Of a stretch of DNA of 64,000 nucleotides, positions 37,101 to 44,594 are shown piece after piece; within the stretch, counting starts at the first letter, position 1, and every line of letters starts with the position of its first letter. The translations under genes were made by a program, and so were the position numbers. The notes under the pieces were generated by a model that made no database searches, was not told the DNA's origin, and saw only the letters and a list, made by a program, of their open reading frames with translations. Source of the stretch: Pseudomonas fluorescens (GTDB lineage Bacteria; Pseudomonadota; Gammaproteobacteria; Pseudomonadales; Pseudomonadaceae); the NCBI RefSeq assembly GCF_000730425.1, contig NZ_CP008896.1, positions 5,394,001 through 5,458,000 of the forward strand. The letters are read 5' to 3'.

Positions 37101-37714
37101 GCCTGCTGGATGTACTTCTCGATAAACACGCCGGCGTCGCTGAAGTTGTTCTGCCCCAGCCGCTTGACCGCGTCAAAGGACTCGCTCAACTCAGCGGCAT
37201 CGCGACATACCCGCATGCCGATGCCACCGCCGCCGGCGGTGCTCTTGAGCATGACCGGATAGCCCACGCGCTCACCGGCCTGCAGCGCGGCTTCCAGGCT
37301 GGCTAGCAGCTCAGTGCCTTCCAGCAGCGGGACACCGTGTTGCTTGGCCAGGGCGCGGGCCGTGTGCTTGAGACCGAACACACGCAGTTGCTGTGGGGTT
37401 GGCCCGACAAAGGCAATACCAGCGTTTTCGCAGGCTTCGGCAAAGGCGGCATTTTCTGCAAGAAAACCGTAGCCCGGATGAATCGCGGTGGCCCCGCAGG
37501 CCTTGGCGGCGGCGAGGATCTTCTCTACCGACAGGTAGGTGCCTGGTGCGGCACCGTCGCCCAGGCTATAAGCCTCATCAGCCTGCTGGATATGCAGGCT
37601 GGCGGCATCGGCTTGGGAATACACGGCGATGCCTTCGACCTGCAGGTCACGCAAGGTGCGCAGGATACGGCAGGCGATAGCGCCACGGTTGGCGATCAAG
37701 AGTTTTTTGAACAT
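34154..37714 (-). CDS. Guanidine carboxylase (urea carboxylase family)
   Basis: A 1186-residue biotin enzyme with the urea-carboxylase order: biotin carboxylase (about residues 1-450; GVTEQVWGVDLVRW and ATP-grasp glycines STAGGGGIGM), two KipI/KipA-type domains (about 460-1000), and a C-terminal biotin carrier with LESMKMEIP (biotinyl Lys1150). Automatic annotation would say urea carboxylase. The guanidine-I riboswitch at the operon's head and the two DUF1989 genes upstream point instead to guanidine carboxylase, which makes carboxyguanidine using ATP and bicarbonate. Substrate preference cannot be read from the sequence with certainty. Confidence 0.88.
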   Translation of the reverse strand: MFKKLLIANRGAIACRILRTLRDLQVEGIAVYSQADAASLHIQQADEAYSLGDGAAPGTYLSVEKILAAAKACGATAIHPGYGFLAENAAFAEACENAGIAFVGPTPQQLRVFGLKHTARALAKQHGVPLLEGTELLASLEAALQAGERVGYPVMLKSTAGGGGIGMRVCRDAAELSESFDAVKRLGQNNFSDAGVFIEKYIQQARHLEVQVFGDGAGEVIALGVRDCSVQRRNQKVLEETPAPNLPEGMADALCSAAISLAKAVNYRSAGTVEFIFDRADGRFYFLEVNTRLQVEHGVTEQVWGVDLVRWMVQLAAGELPPLHTLVLKPQGHAIQARLYAEDPGRDFQPSPGLLTQVDFPCAEGLRIDTWVEAGCEIPPYFDPMIAKLIAWAPTREQARLDLHQALGDSQLYGVETNRDYLRQILLAAPFVSGQPWTRCLEDLVYHADTFEVLSPGTQTSVQDYPGRLGYWAVGVPPSGPMDSRALRLGNRLLGNGDGAAALEITMSGPLLRFNCAAVVAVTGAPITLLLNDQNVPMNTALLIPAGATLSLGMLTGTGARSYLCLRGGLQVPDYLGSKSTFTLGQFGGHGGRALRAGDVLHLSPLLDTSAGQTLQPQPLAQVRTLRVIYGPHGAPEYFKPEYIDTFFATRWEVHFNSSRTGVRLIGPKPQWARTDGGEAGLHPSNIHDNPYAIGAVDFTGDMPVILGPDGPSLGGFVCPVTVIEADLWQLGQLKAGDTLQFTPIDLKTARDLARDWDQPWEPNVLPHLIASPVVLEVGKDDTQLVARLAGDTHLLLEIGAPELDLVLRFRAHALMQALQALSLPGVIDLTPGIRSLQIHYQPEQLPLADLLPLITRQWHAVCATPNLQVPSRIVHLPLSWDDPACQLAIEKYMTTVRKDAPWCPSNLEFIRRINDLANLDEVRHTVFDASYLVMGLGDVYLGAPVATPLDPRHRLVTTKYNPARTWTAENCVGIGGAYLCVYGMEGPGGYQFVGRTLQMWNRYREVAAFDGKPWLLRFFDQIRFYPVSGEELLRIRRDFPLGRFELNIEHSQLNLADYQAFLAQQAQSIGAFREQQQHAFNAERERWIASGQAHFDSEELPAPREEDTPLEAKQSSIDSPIAGNLWQVQVTPGEHVAAGAVLVVLESMKMEIPVLAPFAGTVREIPVQPGSGIGAGQRVVVLERD

Positions 37715-37894
37715 GGCTAAACCCCACAGGCTGACAACGGCTCAGCCTTGTCCTGGGATGCGGGCCGTCCCGCACAATGGGCGTGGCGCCAGGGTCGTCC
37801 ATGGCGCAGATTCCAGGGCTTCAGTGTTTTTGCAGGCACTGCCCGCTTCGGGACTGGCACAGGGCAAACAACCATCTACGCAGGCGCTTGAATT
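37715..37894 (-). other. Intra-operon spacer before the carboxylase gene
   Basis: 180 bases between the second DUF1989 gene and the carboxylase, the largest gap inside this operon. It contains the hairpin TGCGGG-CCGT-CCCGCA at 37759-37774. It may tune expression of the downstream genes or mark an internal promoter; nothing else was recognised. Confidence 0.4.
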
Positions 37895-38527
37895 TCAGTT
37901 CCATACCAGTAGCTCCGCAGGGGTGGGGTTGTAGGCGTTGCAGGGGTTGTTCAGTTGTGGGCAGTTGGAGATCAGCACAATCACGTCCATTTCTGCGCGC
38001 AGGTCGACGTATTTGCCTGGGGCGCTGATACCGTCTTCGAAGGTCAGGCCGCCGTCGGCGGTAACCGGCACATTCATGAAGAAATTGATGTTTGGCCCAA
38101 TGTCTTTTTTGCCCAGGCGCCCGTCATGGGCACAGGCGCGCAGGTAGTTGTCGCGACAACTGTGCATGTAGCGTTTTTCCAGGGCGTAGCGCACGGTGTT
38201 GCTCTCCTGGGCGCAGGCGCCGCCGAGGGTGTCGTGGCGCCCGCAGGTGTCATCGACGATAGTCAGCATGGGCTGGCCGAGGTTGGAATACAGCACGCTG
38301 CCGGTGCCCAGGTAGATGTTGTTTTGCCGGCGCAGGGTGCGTTGCACGTCATAGCGTTCCCTGGGGTTTTTCAGGCTGTAGAACAGGGTGTCGACCGCCT
38401 GGTTGCCCTCCAGGTCAAGGATGCGCAAGGTCTGTCCGGCCTTGACCTCCATCAGCCAGGGTTCGCCGGCGGGAATGGTTGCACGGTAGATCGCGGTGTC
38501 CGGTTGTTTGGCAAGTGCAATAGACAT
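37895..38527 (-). CDS. DUF1989 protein, carboxyguanidine deiminase subunit
   Basis: A 210-residue DUF1989 protein (formerly urea carboxylase-associated protein 1). Typical segments are [38 protein letters not shown] with a metal-ligand cysteine/histidine pattern, and [15 protein letters not shown]. Published work on this family identifies paired DUF1989 proteins as carboxyguanidine deiminase (CgdAB), which converts carboxyguanidine to allophanate and ammonia. It follows its partner gene by 9 bases. Which of the two corresponds to CgdA is not resolved here. Confidence 0.85.
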   Translation of the reverse strand: MSIALAKQPDTAIYRATIPAGEPWLMEVKAGQTLRILDLEGNQAVDTLFYSLKNPRERYDVQRTLRRQNNIYLGTGSVLYSNLGQPMLTIVDDTCGRHDTLGGACAQESNTVRYALEKRYMHSCRDNYLRACAHDGRLGKKDIGPNINFFMNVPVTADGGLTFEDGISAPGKYVDLRAEMDVIVLISNCPQLNNPCNAYNPTPAELLVWN

Positions 38528-38536
38528 GGCAGGGCC

Positions 38537-39262
38537 TCAGGCGAACAGACGGTCAGTGTTGATAAAACCGCGTTCGTTTTCCGGACGCGAAGTGCGGCAG
38601 TGCTCGGCGACGCTTTTGTCGGCGTTCATCCAGCTCAGTTTCAGCGGTTGTGGTGCGTAGTCAGGGTTGGGGTCCATCGGATGTTGCAGGGCGGTGAGCA
38701 CCACCAGGGTGTCCATCGGCGCGTAGAGTTCGATGTAGTCGCCAGCCTTGGAGTTGCCCGGTACAAAGTGCAGGCCACCGTCGCCGTCCACGTGGACCTT
38801 GCTGAACAGGTTGAGATTCATCAACAGGTCGCAAAGCCCCAGGTCCCATTTGCCCAATTCCACCAGCAGGTTGTCGGTGCCGTTGCGCAAGAAGCCGTTA
38901 CGCAGTTCCTGGAAGCGGCCCTGGCCATACTTTTCGGCCACTTCCGAGGCGCAGAGCACGCCGCCGATGCTGTCGCTCCAGCCGCAGGTGTCGGCGGTGA
39001 TGGCGGCCAGTACGCGGCCCATGTCCGAGTACAGGCAGTGGCCGGCCGTGAGCTTGGCGGTGTGTTGGCATTTGAGGCTGTCGGGCAGGTTCAGCCGTTC
39101 GGTTTTTTCATTGGCATTAAGCAGGGTCAGGCTGACATTGGCGCCACCGCGAATATCGGTGAGGCGCAACAGTTGGCCACGCTTGAGCACGAAGGAGCGG
39201 TGGCCACCGCCGGGCAGCATTTCTTCGGCGAACGGTGGAAACAATTGAGTGGCATCGATCAT
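38537..39262 (-). CDS. DUF1989 protein, carboxyguanidine deiminase partner subunit
   Basis: A 241-residue DUF1989 protein (formerly urea carboxylase-associated protein 2), homologous to the next gene: LKRGQLLRLTDIRGGANVSLTL, CGWSDSIGGVLCASEV and LMNLNLFSKVHVDGDGGLHF. The pair is expected to form the heteromeric carboxyguanidine deiminase. The ATG at 39262 overlaps the stop codon of the transporter ATPase gene (ATGA), which marks it as the start rather than an upstream in-frame TTG at 39268. Confidence 0.85.
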   Translation of the reverse strand: MIDATQLFPPFAEEMLPGGGHRSFVLKRGQLLRLTDIRGGANVSLTLLNANEKTERLNLPDSLKCQHTAKLTAGHCLYSDMGRVLAAITADTCGWSDSIGGVLCASEVAEKYGQGRFQELRNGFLRNGTDNLLVELGKWDLGLCDLLMNLNLFSKVHVDGDGGLHFVPGNSKAGDYIELYAPMDTLVVLTALQHPMDPNPDYAPQPLKLSWMNADKSVAEHCRTSRPENERGFINTDRLFA

Positions 39263-40023
39263 TGGCAAGTCGCTCCGAGTTCGGTGGCGAGTGCCTTGCG
39301 ACGCTCGCTGTTCAAGGGAATGTCATAGGTGATACGGGCGCCATAGGCGCCGGGGGTGTGGGGGTCGACGCGCACCTTGTCGAAGACCAGAAGGCGTGTG
39401 CCGAGGCTGAAGCCCTCGCTGAGGTCGTGGGTGACCATGAACACCGTCAGCCGGGTTTCATGCCACAGCTCCAGCAGCAACTGATGCATGTCTTTGCGAA
39501 TGCCAGGGTCGAGAGCGCCGAAGGGTTCATCCAACAGCAACACACGGGGCTTCATGATCAAGGCCTGGGCAATGGCCAGGCGTTGTTGCATGCCGCCAGA
39601 CAGCTGTGCCGGATACATGTCCAGAGAGTGGCCGAGACCGACTTTGTGCAGCAACGCGGCGGCCTGTTCGCGGGCGGCTTTTTTGGCGTTGCCAAAGAGC
39701 CGCCCCAGCCATGCGGACTTCGGTAGTTCGAGGCCCAGGGTGACATTGTCGAGCACGCTCAAATGGGCAAACACCGAGTAGCGTTGAAACACCACGCCAC
39801 GGCTGGCATCGGGCTCGGCGGCGAGAGGTTGGCCGTCCAACAGGATCTCGCCTCGGCTGGCGGTTTCCTGTCCGAGCAACAAGCGCAAAAAGGTTGATTT
39901 GCCGCAGCCCGAAGTGCCGACCAAAGTGCAGAACTCCCCTTCGGCAACCTGCAGATTGAGGCCTTCGAGCACCACCTGATCGCCGTAGCGCTGCCACACG
40001 TTGTTGACGCTGATAAAGCTCAT
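39259..40023 (-). CDS. ABC transporter ATP-binding protein, NitT/TauT type
   Basis: A 254-residue ATPase with Walker A GTSGCGKST (residues 36-44), signature LSGGMQQR and Walker B VLLLDEPFGALD. It energises the importer encoded by the two preceding genes. Its start overlaps the permease stop by 4 bases (ATGA) and its stop overlaps the next gene. The riboswitch context suggests guanidine or a guanidine derivative as cargo. Confidence 0.92.
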   Translation of the reverse strand: MSFISVNNVWQRYGDQVVLEGLNLQVAEGEFCTLVGTSGCGKSTFLRLLLGQETASRGEILLDGQPLAAEPDASRGVVFQRYSVFAHLSVLDNVTLGLELPKSAWLGRLFGNAKKAAREQAAALLHKVGLGHSLDMYPAQLSGGMQQRLAIAQALIMKPRVLLLDEPFGALDPGIRKDMHQLLLELWHETRLTVFMVTHDLSEGFSLGTRLLVFDKVRVDPHTPGAYGARITYDIPLNSERRKALATELGATCQ

Positions 40024-40835
40024 GCCCGCGCTCCTTCATACCAGGGAAACGCACGCCGGGTCAGGGCCTTGAGACCCCAGTCCATCAGCCATGCCAACAG
40101 GGTGATCCACACCACGTACGGCAGAATCACATCCATAGCCAGATAGCGGCGTACCAGGAAGATCCGATAGCCCAAGCCGTCGGTGGAAGCGATGGCCTCG
40201 GCGGCGATCAGAAATAGCCACGCCGAACCCAGCATCAGGCGCAAGGAGATCAGCAGGCGAGGCAGCAACTGCGGCAGCACCACTCGCAGCATCAGGGTCC
40301 AGGTCGAAGCGCCGAGGGTTTGTGCCTTGATCAGCAACTCGACAGGTATTTCCCGCGCTCGTTGCTCCAGGTCACGGGCCAGGCATGGGGTAATGCCGAT
40401 CACGATCAGCATCACTTTCGACAGCTCCCCGAGGCCAAACACGATGAATAGAATTGGCAGGATCGCCAATGGCGGCACCATCGACAGCACCGTCAGCAAG
40501 GGAGACAGCGGCGCCCCGAACAACGGCAGGGTGCCGGCGGCCATACCCAGGCACAGGCCGGCGAGGGCGCTGATGCCCAGGCCGATGGCCAGGCGGCGCA
40601 GGCTTGCAGCGCTGTCTTGCCACAGCAGGTATTCGCCGGTGCGGGTGTCGGCGCTGAAGGCCAGGCGCTTCACCGCATCGCTCATTTGCCCGGCACTGGG
40701 CAGCAATTTGTCGTTGGGGTTTTCGCTCAGGCGCTCGGCCGAGCCCACGAAATAGGCAAGCAACAGCAGGGCGAACGGCAACAGCACCAACAGCAGACGG
40801 CTGGAACGATCCGGATGACGATTGATCAGGCGCAT
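40020..40835 (-). CDS. ABC transporter permease, NitT/TauT type
   Basis: A 271-residue permease with about six membrane helices and the EAA-type loop (EIPVELLIKAQTLGASTWTLMLRVVLPQ, given in part) of binding-protein-dependent importers related to nitrate, taurine and sulfonate systems. It lies between the ATPase gene, which it overlaps, and the binding-protein gene 12 bases upstream. Cargo is inferred from the operon to be guanidine-like. Confidence 0.9.
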   Translation of the reverse strand: MRLINRHPDRSSRLLLVLLPFALLLLAYFVGSAERLSENPNDKLLPSAGQMSDAVKRLAFSADTRTGEYLLWQDSAASLRRLAIGLGISALAGLCLGMAAGTLPLFGAPLSPLLTVLSMVPPLAILPILFIVFGLGELSKVMLIVIGITPCLARDLEQRAREIPVELLIKAQTLGASTWTLMLRVVLPQLLPRLLISLRLMLGSAWLFLIAAEAIASTDGLGYRIFLVRRYLAMDVILPYVVWITLLAWLMDWGLKALTRRAFPWYEGARA

Positions 40836-40847
40836 GGCGGTGTCCTC

Positions 40848-41915
40848 TTACAGCGTGCCGTCGGCGGCCATCTGCACGTAGCCGGGGTCGAAATGCAGCT
40901 TGAGGTTGGCAGTGTCGCCGCGGGTCACGCCGTTGGCGAAGGTCATGCCCACGGCATTGGTGTCCCGGGCACCTTCGCCGAGCAGGCCGTGTGCAAAGGA
41001 AAACTCGGCGACTTTGCCCATGGTCTCTGGCAACTGCGCACTGGTGGCGAAGTCGAGCGCTTCCCTGGGAGTGGCGAACAGTTTGGTAGTGCCCAGTTGT
41101 GCCTGGAACCCCTTGAGGTCGGTACCGGACGCCTTGGCCATGTGCTCAAGGGCGCGGGTGCCGGCTGCGGTCTGGGCGTTCATCAGCGCCACTACTTCGA
41201 ACCAGGCACCGGTCAGCGCCTTGCCCAGGGCGGGGTTGTCTTTGAGGACCTGGGTGTTGACCACCATCATGTCCATGATTTCGCCAGGCACTTTGCTGGA
41301 GTCGAAGACTTGGCTGGTCCCGGGCTTGGCCTTGATTTCAGACAACATCGGGTTCCAGGTGGTGACGGCTTGTACCTGATCGGTGTTGAAGGCCGCGGCA
41401 ATATCAGCGTCGGAGGTGTTCACCACTTTCAGCTCTTTTTCGCTCAGGCCGGCCGAGTCCAGGGCCCGGGCCAGCAGGTAGTGGGAGACGGAGAGCTCCA
41501 CCAGGTTGACGTGCATGCCCTTGAGGTCGGCGACGGTTTTGCCTTGGCCTTTGATCACCACGCCATCGTTGCCGTTGGAGAAGTCGCTGACCACCAGCGC
41601 GGTGCTCTCGACACCGCCGGCAGCGGGGATGGTCAGGGCATCCATGTTGGTCATGGTGCAACCGTCGAACTGGCCGGCGGTGTATTGGTTGATGGATTCG
41701 ACGTAGTCGTTGAGTTGCACCATCTCGATGCTGATGGCGTATTTCTTTGCCCACTTGTCGAGGATGCCTTGGCTGCCGGCGTACTCCCAGGGCATCCAGC
41801 CGGCGTAAATGGTCCAGCACACGCTGAAGTGGTCTTTGGAGGCAGCCGGAGCCTGCACACTCATCAGGACAGTGAAGGCAGCGGCGAGCAAGGCGGGTAG
41901 ACGTATCGAAGGCAT
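40848..41915 (-). CDS. ABC transporter substrate-binding protein, NitT/TauT type
   Basis: A 355-residue periplasmic binding protein with a signal peptide (about residues 1-25, ending APAAS). The lobe motifs CWTIYAGWMPWEYAGSQGILDKWA and GKTVADLKGMHVNL resemble the nitrate/taurine/urea-type NMT1 family. It is the first gene of the operon: the guanidine-I riboswitch ends about 55 bases upstream, and the GGAG ribosome site (41924-41927) lies in the sequence that can pair with the aptamer. Confidence 0.9.
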   Translation of the reverse strand: MPSIRLPALLAAAFTVLMSVQAPAASKDHFSVCWTIYAGWMPWEYAGSQGILDKWAKKYAISIEMVQLNDYVESINQYTAGQFDGCTMTNMDALTIPAAGGVESTALVVSDFSNGNDGVVIKGQGKTVADLKGMHVNLVELSVSHYLLARALDSAGLSEKELKVVNTSDADIAAAFNTDQVQAVTTWNPMLSEIKAKPGTSQVFDSSKVPGEIMDMMVVNTQVLKDNPALGKALTGAWFEVVALMNAQTAAGTRALEHMAKASGTDLKGFQAQLGTTKLFATPREALDFATSAQLPETMGKVAEFSFAHGLLGEGARDTNAVGMTFANGVTRGDTANLKLHFDPGYVQMAADGTL

Positions 41916-41923
41916 GGATGTTT

Positions 41924-41932
41924 CTCCAGTTG
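41924..41932 (-). promoter_or_regulatory. SD region complementary to the riboswitch aptamer
   Basis: CAACTGGAG, which contains the GGAG ribosome site of the binding-protein gene, is the exact reverse complement of CTCCAGTTG inside the aptamer hairpin (42009-42017). Pairing would hide the ribosome site and break the aptamer hairpin, so the two states exclude each other. This is a plausible translational expression platform. Confidence 0.6.
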
Positions 41933-41969
41933 GTCAAGGGCGGACAGGAACAACGCGGCACCGTGAACG

Positions 41970-42070
41970 GTGGCTTGTCTCCCGGGCTTTTATCCCGCCG
42001 TGTAACCTCAACTGGAGGTCGCCAACTCTCGGACCAGCCACTCGCACATGCGAGCCGGAACCCTAGTCAG
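41970..42070 (-). ncRNA. Guanidine-I riboswitch (ykkC RNA)
   Basis: Read on the minus strand, the leader holds the hallmark conserved blocks of the ykkC/guanidine-I aptamer in the right order: CTAGGGTTCCG (42056-42066), CTGGTCCGAGAG (42026-42037), then TTACACGGCGGGATAAAAGC (41986-42005) and CCCGGGAGAC (41977-41986). An internal hairpin ACCTC-CAGTT-GAGGT lies between the second and third blocks. Free guanidinium binding switches on downstream genes. No terminator with a T-run follows, but the aptamer can pair with the ribosome site of the next gene. Ends are approximate. Confidence 0.93.
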
Positions 42071-42390
42071 CCATTGCAAATTGTGGTGCCGCGAACCTGT
42101 GATGACTCCTGCACGGGAAGAGGTAAAGCGAGAGTCGTGCCAAGTCAGGCAAGGGCCGTTTTAAAGGGGCGCGTGGCGGGGGAGTGGGGTGTCAGGGGGG
42201 TGTTGTGCGTGGTCGTGGTGCGCGACTGCACTGTGATGGCGCGAAAGGTTGTTTGATGTACATGTATCAAGCTATGTCAGAAACGCACCAGATTCGGTTT
42301 TTGAGGTCTGATTCTCTGTCATTCAGTGAAAGCTGTCTGACGCCTCCCAGCGTCGCTGGTGTGTGCTCTTCCGCGGTCCAGGAGGCCGCC
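42071..42390. other. Gene-free stretch between riboswitch and lipoprotein gene
   Basis: About 320 bases that must carry the promoter of the guanidine operon (minus) and that of the lipoprotein gene (plus). No clear sigma-70 hexamers or operators were recognised, and the longer open frame reaching back to 42184 is not coding. Confidence 0.5.
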
Positions 42391-42750
42391 ATGTATCGTC
42401 GATTGCTCCTTACCGCTGTACTCGGTTTGACCCTTTCTGCCTGCGTGCCTTACTACGATGGAGGTTCCAGCTACTACCGATCCGAAGTCTATACCGCGCC
42501 CGCGCCGGTCTATTACTACGGCGGCGGTCCGTCTTACCAGTACCGGCGCGGCTATTACGCACCGCCACCACGCTACTACCCGGCGCCGCGTTATTACCAG
42601 CCGGCGCCCCGTTACTATCAGGCCGGACCACGGGCGGGGTACCGTCCCTATCCCAATCAGGGCTGGGGTGATCATCGAGGCTATGGTGGGCATGGCCGAG
42701 GAGAAGGCCGGGGTGGTGGTCATGGAGGCGGCCGAGGCGGACACCGATAA
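42391..42750 (+). CDS. Tyr/Pro/Gly-rich lipoprotein
   Basis: A 119-residue lipoprotein: signal peptide with lipobox LSAC (Cys about residue 19), then a low-complexity body. The middle has repeats of RYYPAP/RYYQPAP/RYYQAGP, and the end is Gly/His/Arg-rich (GGHGRGEGRGGGHGGGRG). No enzymatic domain is visible; an envelope structural or surface-layer role is possible. The ATG at 42391 has a GGAGG ribosome site, and a strong terminator follows. Confidence 0.8.
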   Translation: MYRRLLLTAVLGLTLSACVPYYDGGSSYYRSEVYTAPAPVYYYGGGPSYQYRRGYYAPPPRYYPAPRYYQPAPRYYQAGPRAGYRPYPNQGWGDHRGYGGHGRGEGRGGGHGGGRGGHR

Positions 42751-42764
42751 TCATGGTTTTTTTG

Positions 42765-42790
42765 AAACGGCGCGTAATGCGCCGTTTTTT
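42765..42790 (+). terminator. Rho-independent terminator of the lipoprotein gene
   Basis: Stem CGGCGC / GCGCCG with loop GTAAT, preceded by AAA and followed by six T residues, 15 bases after the lipoprotein stop codon. Confidence 0.88.
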
Positions 42791-42893
42791 GTGGGTGACC
42801 GTCTGTCGATGCTGTCATATTTAACAGCTATATTAAGTGCCTTTTAAGGACTTTACTGAGTGGCAATACCTCAGTAACCCATCGGAATGACAC

Positions 42894-43322
42894 ATGATCA
42901 GCCGGGCATTTATTCTATTTTTACTCGGAGTTTTTTCCATCGCTCATGCCAACGTAGAGTTCGGTTGTCCGTACCCCTCGTCGATCAAGCGCAAGGCCGG
43001 CCACTTTCAAAGTGACAATGGCTACTGGAAAAGCCCAAAAGTCGAGTTTCCAGGCTTTGTCGACACCTTTGTCGGCGCGGTTTTCATTCCGCCCGAGGGT
43101 GGGGAGCGCAAACGAGGCCATTTGGAATACTGCACGTACAAGGCGGCCAACAACCAGTGGGTCAACCTCAGGTTCCAGGCGTCCAAGGCGTTGTCCAGTA
43201 TGTCGCTGACCGATTCCACCCATTGGGAGCCCGCCCGCGGGCCGTTTGACCAGGCCATCTACGTGTGTACCGACAGCCAGCCCGACAACTGCTCGTTCAC
43301 CCTCGATAGCCCGAAATCCTAG
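42894..43322 (+). CDS. DUF3757 domain secreted protein
   Basis: A 142-residue secreted protein: signal peptide (about residues 1-19, ending AHA) followed by a domain with conserved CPYPSSIK, YCTYKA and IYVCTDSQPDNCSF, which fits DUF3757. Cysteines are probably paired in the periplasm. Function unknown. The region is slightly less GC-rich than its neighbours. Confidence 0.75.
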   Translation: MISRAFILFLLGVFSIAHANVEFGCPYPSSIKRKAGHFQSDNGYWKSPKVEFPGFVDTFVGAVFIPPEGGERKRGHLEYCTYKAANNQWVNLRFQASKALSSMSLTDSTHWEPARGPFDQAIYVCTDSQPDNCSFTLDSPKS

Positions 43323-43345
43323 CCGGCGCGGTTGGCTTAGACCTG

Positions 43346-44458
43346 TCATAAATCGGACAGGTCTGCCAGCGGATGCCGCCCTTCCCAGGCCTTGTGAAAG
43401 TGCGCCTCGACCACGGCCTCGGGAATGCGGTGGATGTCCGGCCAATGCCAATGCGGTTGTTGATCCTTGTCGATCAGGCGTGCCCGGACCCCTTCGCTGA
43501 ACTCCGGATGCCGGCAGCAATTGAGGCTCAAGGTGTACTCCATCTGGAATACCTCTGACAGCGACAAGTGCCGTGCCCGTCGGATCTGTTCCCAGACCAG
43601 GTACGCGCTCAGCGGGGAACCTTCACTCAAGGTCTTACCGGCCCGACTGAACAGCGGGTCGTCATGCTCGCGCAGTTGGCTCAAGGCACGCCAGGCGCAG
43701 CGTACATCGCCTACATCCAGCCATTCGTCGATTTGCTGGCGTCGCGGTTCCCACTGCGGCTCGGGCTGCTGGCTGACGGCTTCCTGGGCCAGGGCCTTGA
43801 ACAAGCTGTTTAGCTGCATCGCTGTCTGCTCCTGCCAGTTCAACTGCAGCAGGCCTTCGAGCATTTCGTCCTGTTGTTCATCCCGCAGGAAACGGTCGGC
43901 CAGGCCCAGGTCCAGGGCGTCACGACCATTCATATGGGCGCCGGTGAGGCCCAGGAACAGGCCGAGCTTGCCGGGCAGGCGCGAGAGGAACCAACTGGCG
44001 CCGACATCCGGGTACAGGCCGATGCTGATTTCCGGCATGGCCAGGCGGCTGCTGGGTGTGACGATGCGGATGGCGGCGCTTTGCAGCAAACCCATACCGC
44101 CGCCCAGCACATAGCCGTGGCCCCAGCAGATCAACGGTTTGGGGTATGTATGCAGGCGATAGTCGAGACGATATTCAGCGGCAAAAAACTGTGCGGCCAG
44201 CACCGGCACTTCACCCGGGTGTTCACGGCAGGCCTGCGCCAGACTGCGCACTTCACCCCCGGCGCAAAATGCCTTGGGGCCGTTGCCGCGCAGCAGCACG
44301 CAGACGATTTGTGGATCTCTGGCCCAACTCTCCAGGCGCTCGCCCAGGGCCAGGATCATCGGCAAGGAGAGGGCATTGAGGGACTTTTCCGCGTCCAGGC
44401 TGGCGATGCCAATACGGGCGCCGCCTGTGCCGGTGAGCTCTTCGAAGTGCAGGTTCAT
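43346..44458 (-). CDS. Enoyl-CoA hydratase/isomerase family, 3-hydroxyisobutyryl-CoA hydrolase-like
   Basis: A 370-residue crotonase-fold protein. The oxyanion-hole segments KAFCAGGEVRSL and GHGYVLGGGMGLLQSA and the catalytic-region MPEISIGLYPDVGASWFLSRL match the 3-hydroxyisobutyryl-CoA hydrolase (HIBYL) group, which acts in valine breakdown. The extended C-terminal region (beyond about residue 230) is typical of that group. ATG at 44458 has a TGAGG ribosome site at proper spacing; the preceding ATG at 44461 is too close to it. Confidence 0.85.
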   Translation of the reverse strand: MNLHFEELTGTGGARIGIASLDAEKSLNALSLPMILALGERLESWARDPQIVCVLLRGNGPKAFCAGGEVRSLAQACREHPGEVPVLAAQFFAAEYRLDYRLHTYPKPLICWGHGYVLGGGMGLLQSAAIRIVTPSSRLAMPEISIGLYPDVGASWFLSRLPGKLGLFLGLTGAHMNGRDALDLGLADRFLRDEQQDEMLEGLLQLNWQEQTAMQLNSLFKALAQEAVSQQPEPQWEPRRQQIDEWLDVGDVRCAWRALSQLREHDDPLFSRAGKTLSEGSPLSAYLVWEQIRRARHLSLSEVFQMEYTLSLNCCRHPEFSEGVRARLIDKDQQPHWHWPDIHRIPEAVVEAHFHKAWEGRHPLADLSDL

Positions 44459-44532
44459 CATGGCCTCAATCGGTAACTTGAACGTTGAGTATGATCCCTT
44501 CGTGGGAAAGTGGCGGTTCTGCGTCAGATCAA

Positions 44533-44561
44533 TTGACAAGTTGGGTAGGCTTTCCTAGGGT
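44533..44561 (+). promoter_or_regulatory. Candidate ung promoter
   Basis: TTGACA (44533-44538), a 17-base spacer and a weak -10 TAGGGT (44556-44561), 34 bases before the ung start. The -35 is perfect and the -10 poor. Confidence 0.4.
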
Positions 44562-44594
44562 TCGCCCATTCTTTTTTTACATGATGTTTTTCTG

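Noticed and set aside
41957..41975. A hairpin (ACCGT / ACGGT) after the riboswitch as terminator
   Set aside because: Only five base pairs with a 2-base loop and no T-run, so transcriptional termination is unlikely.
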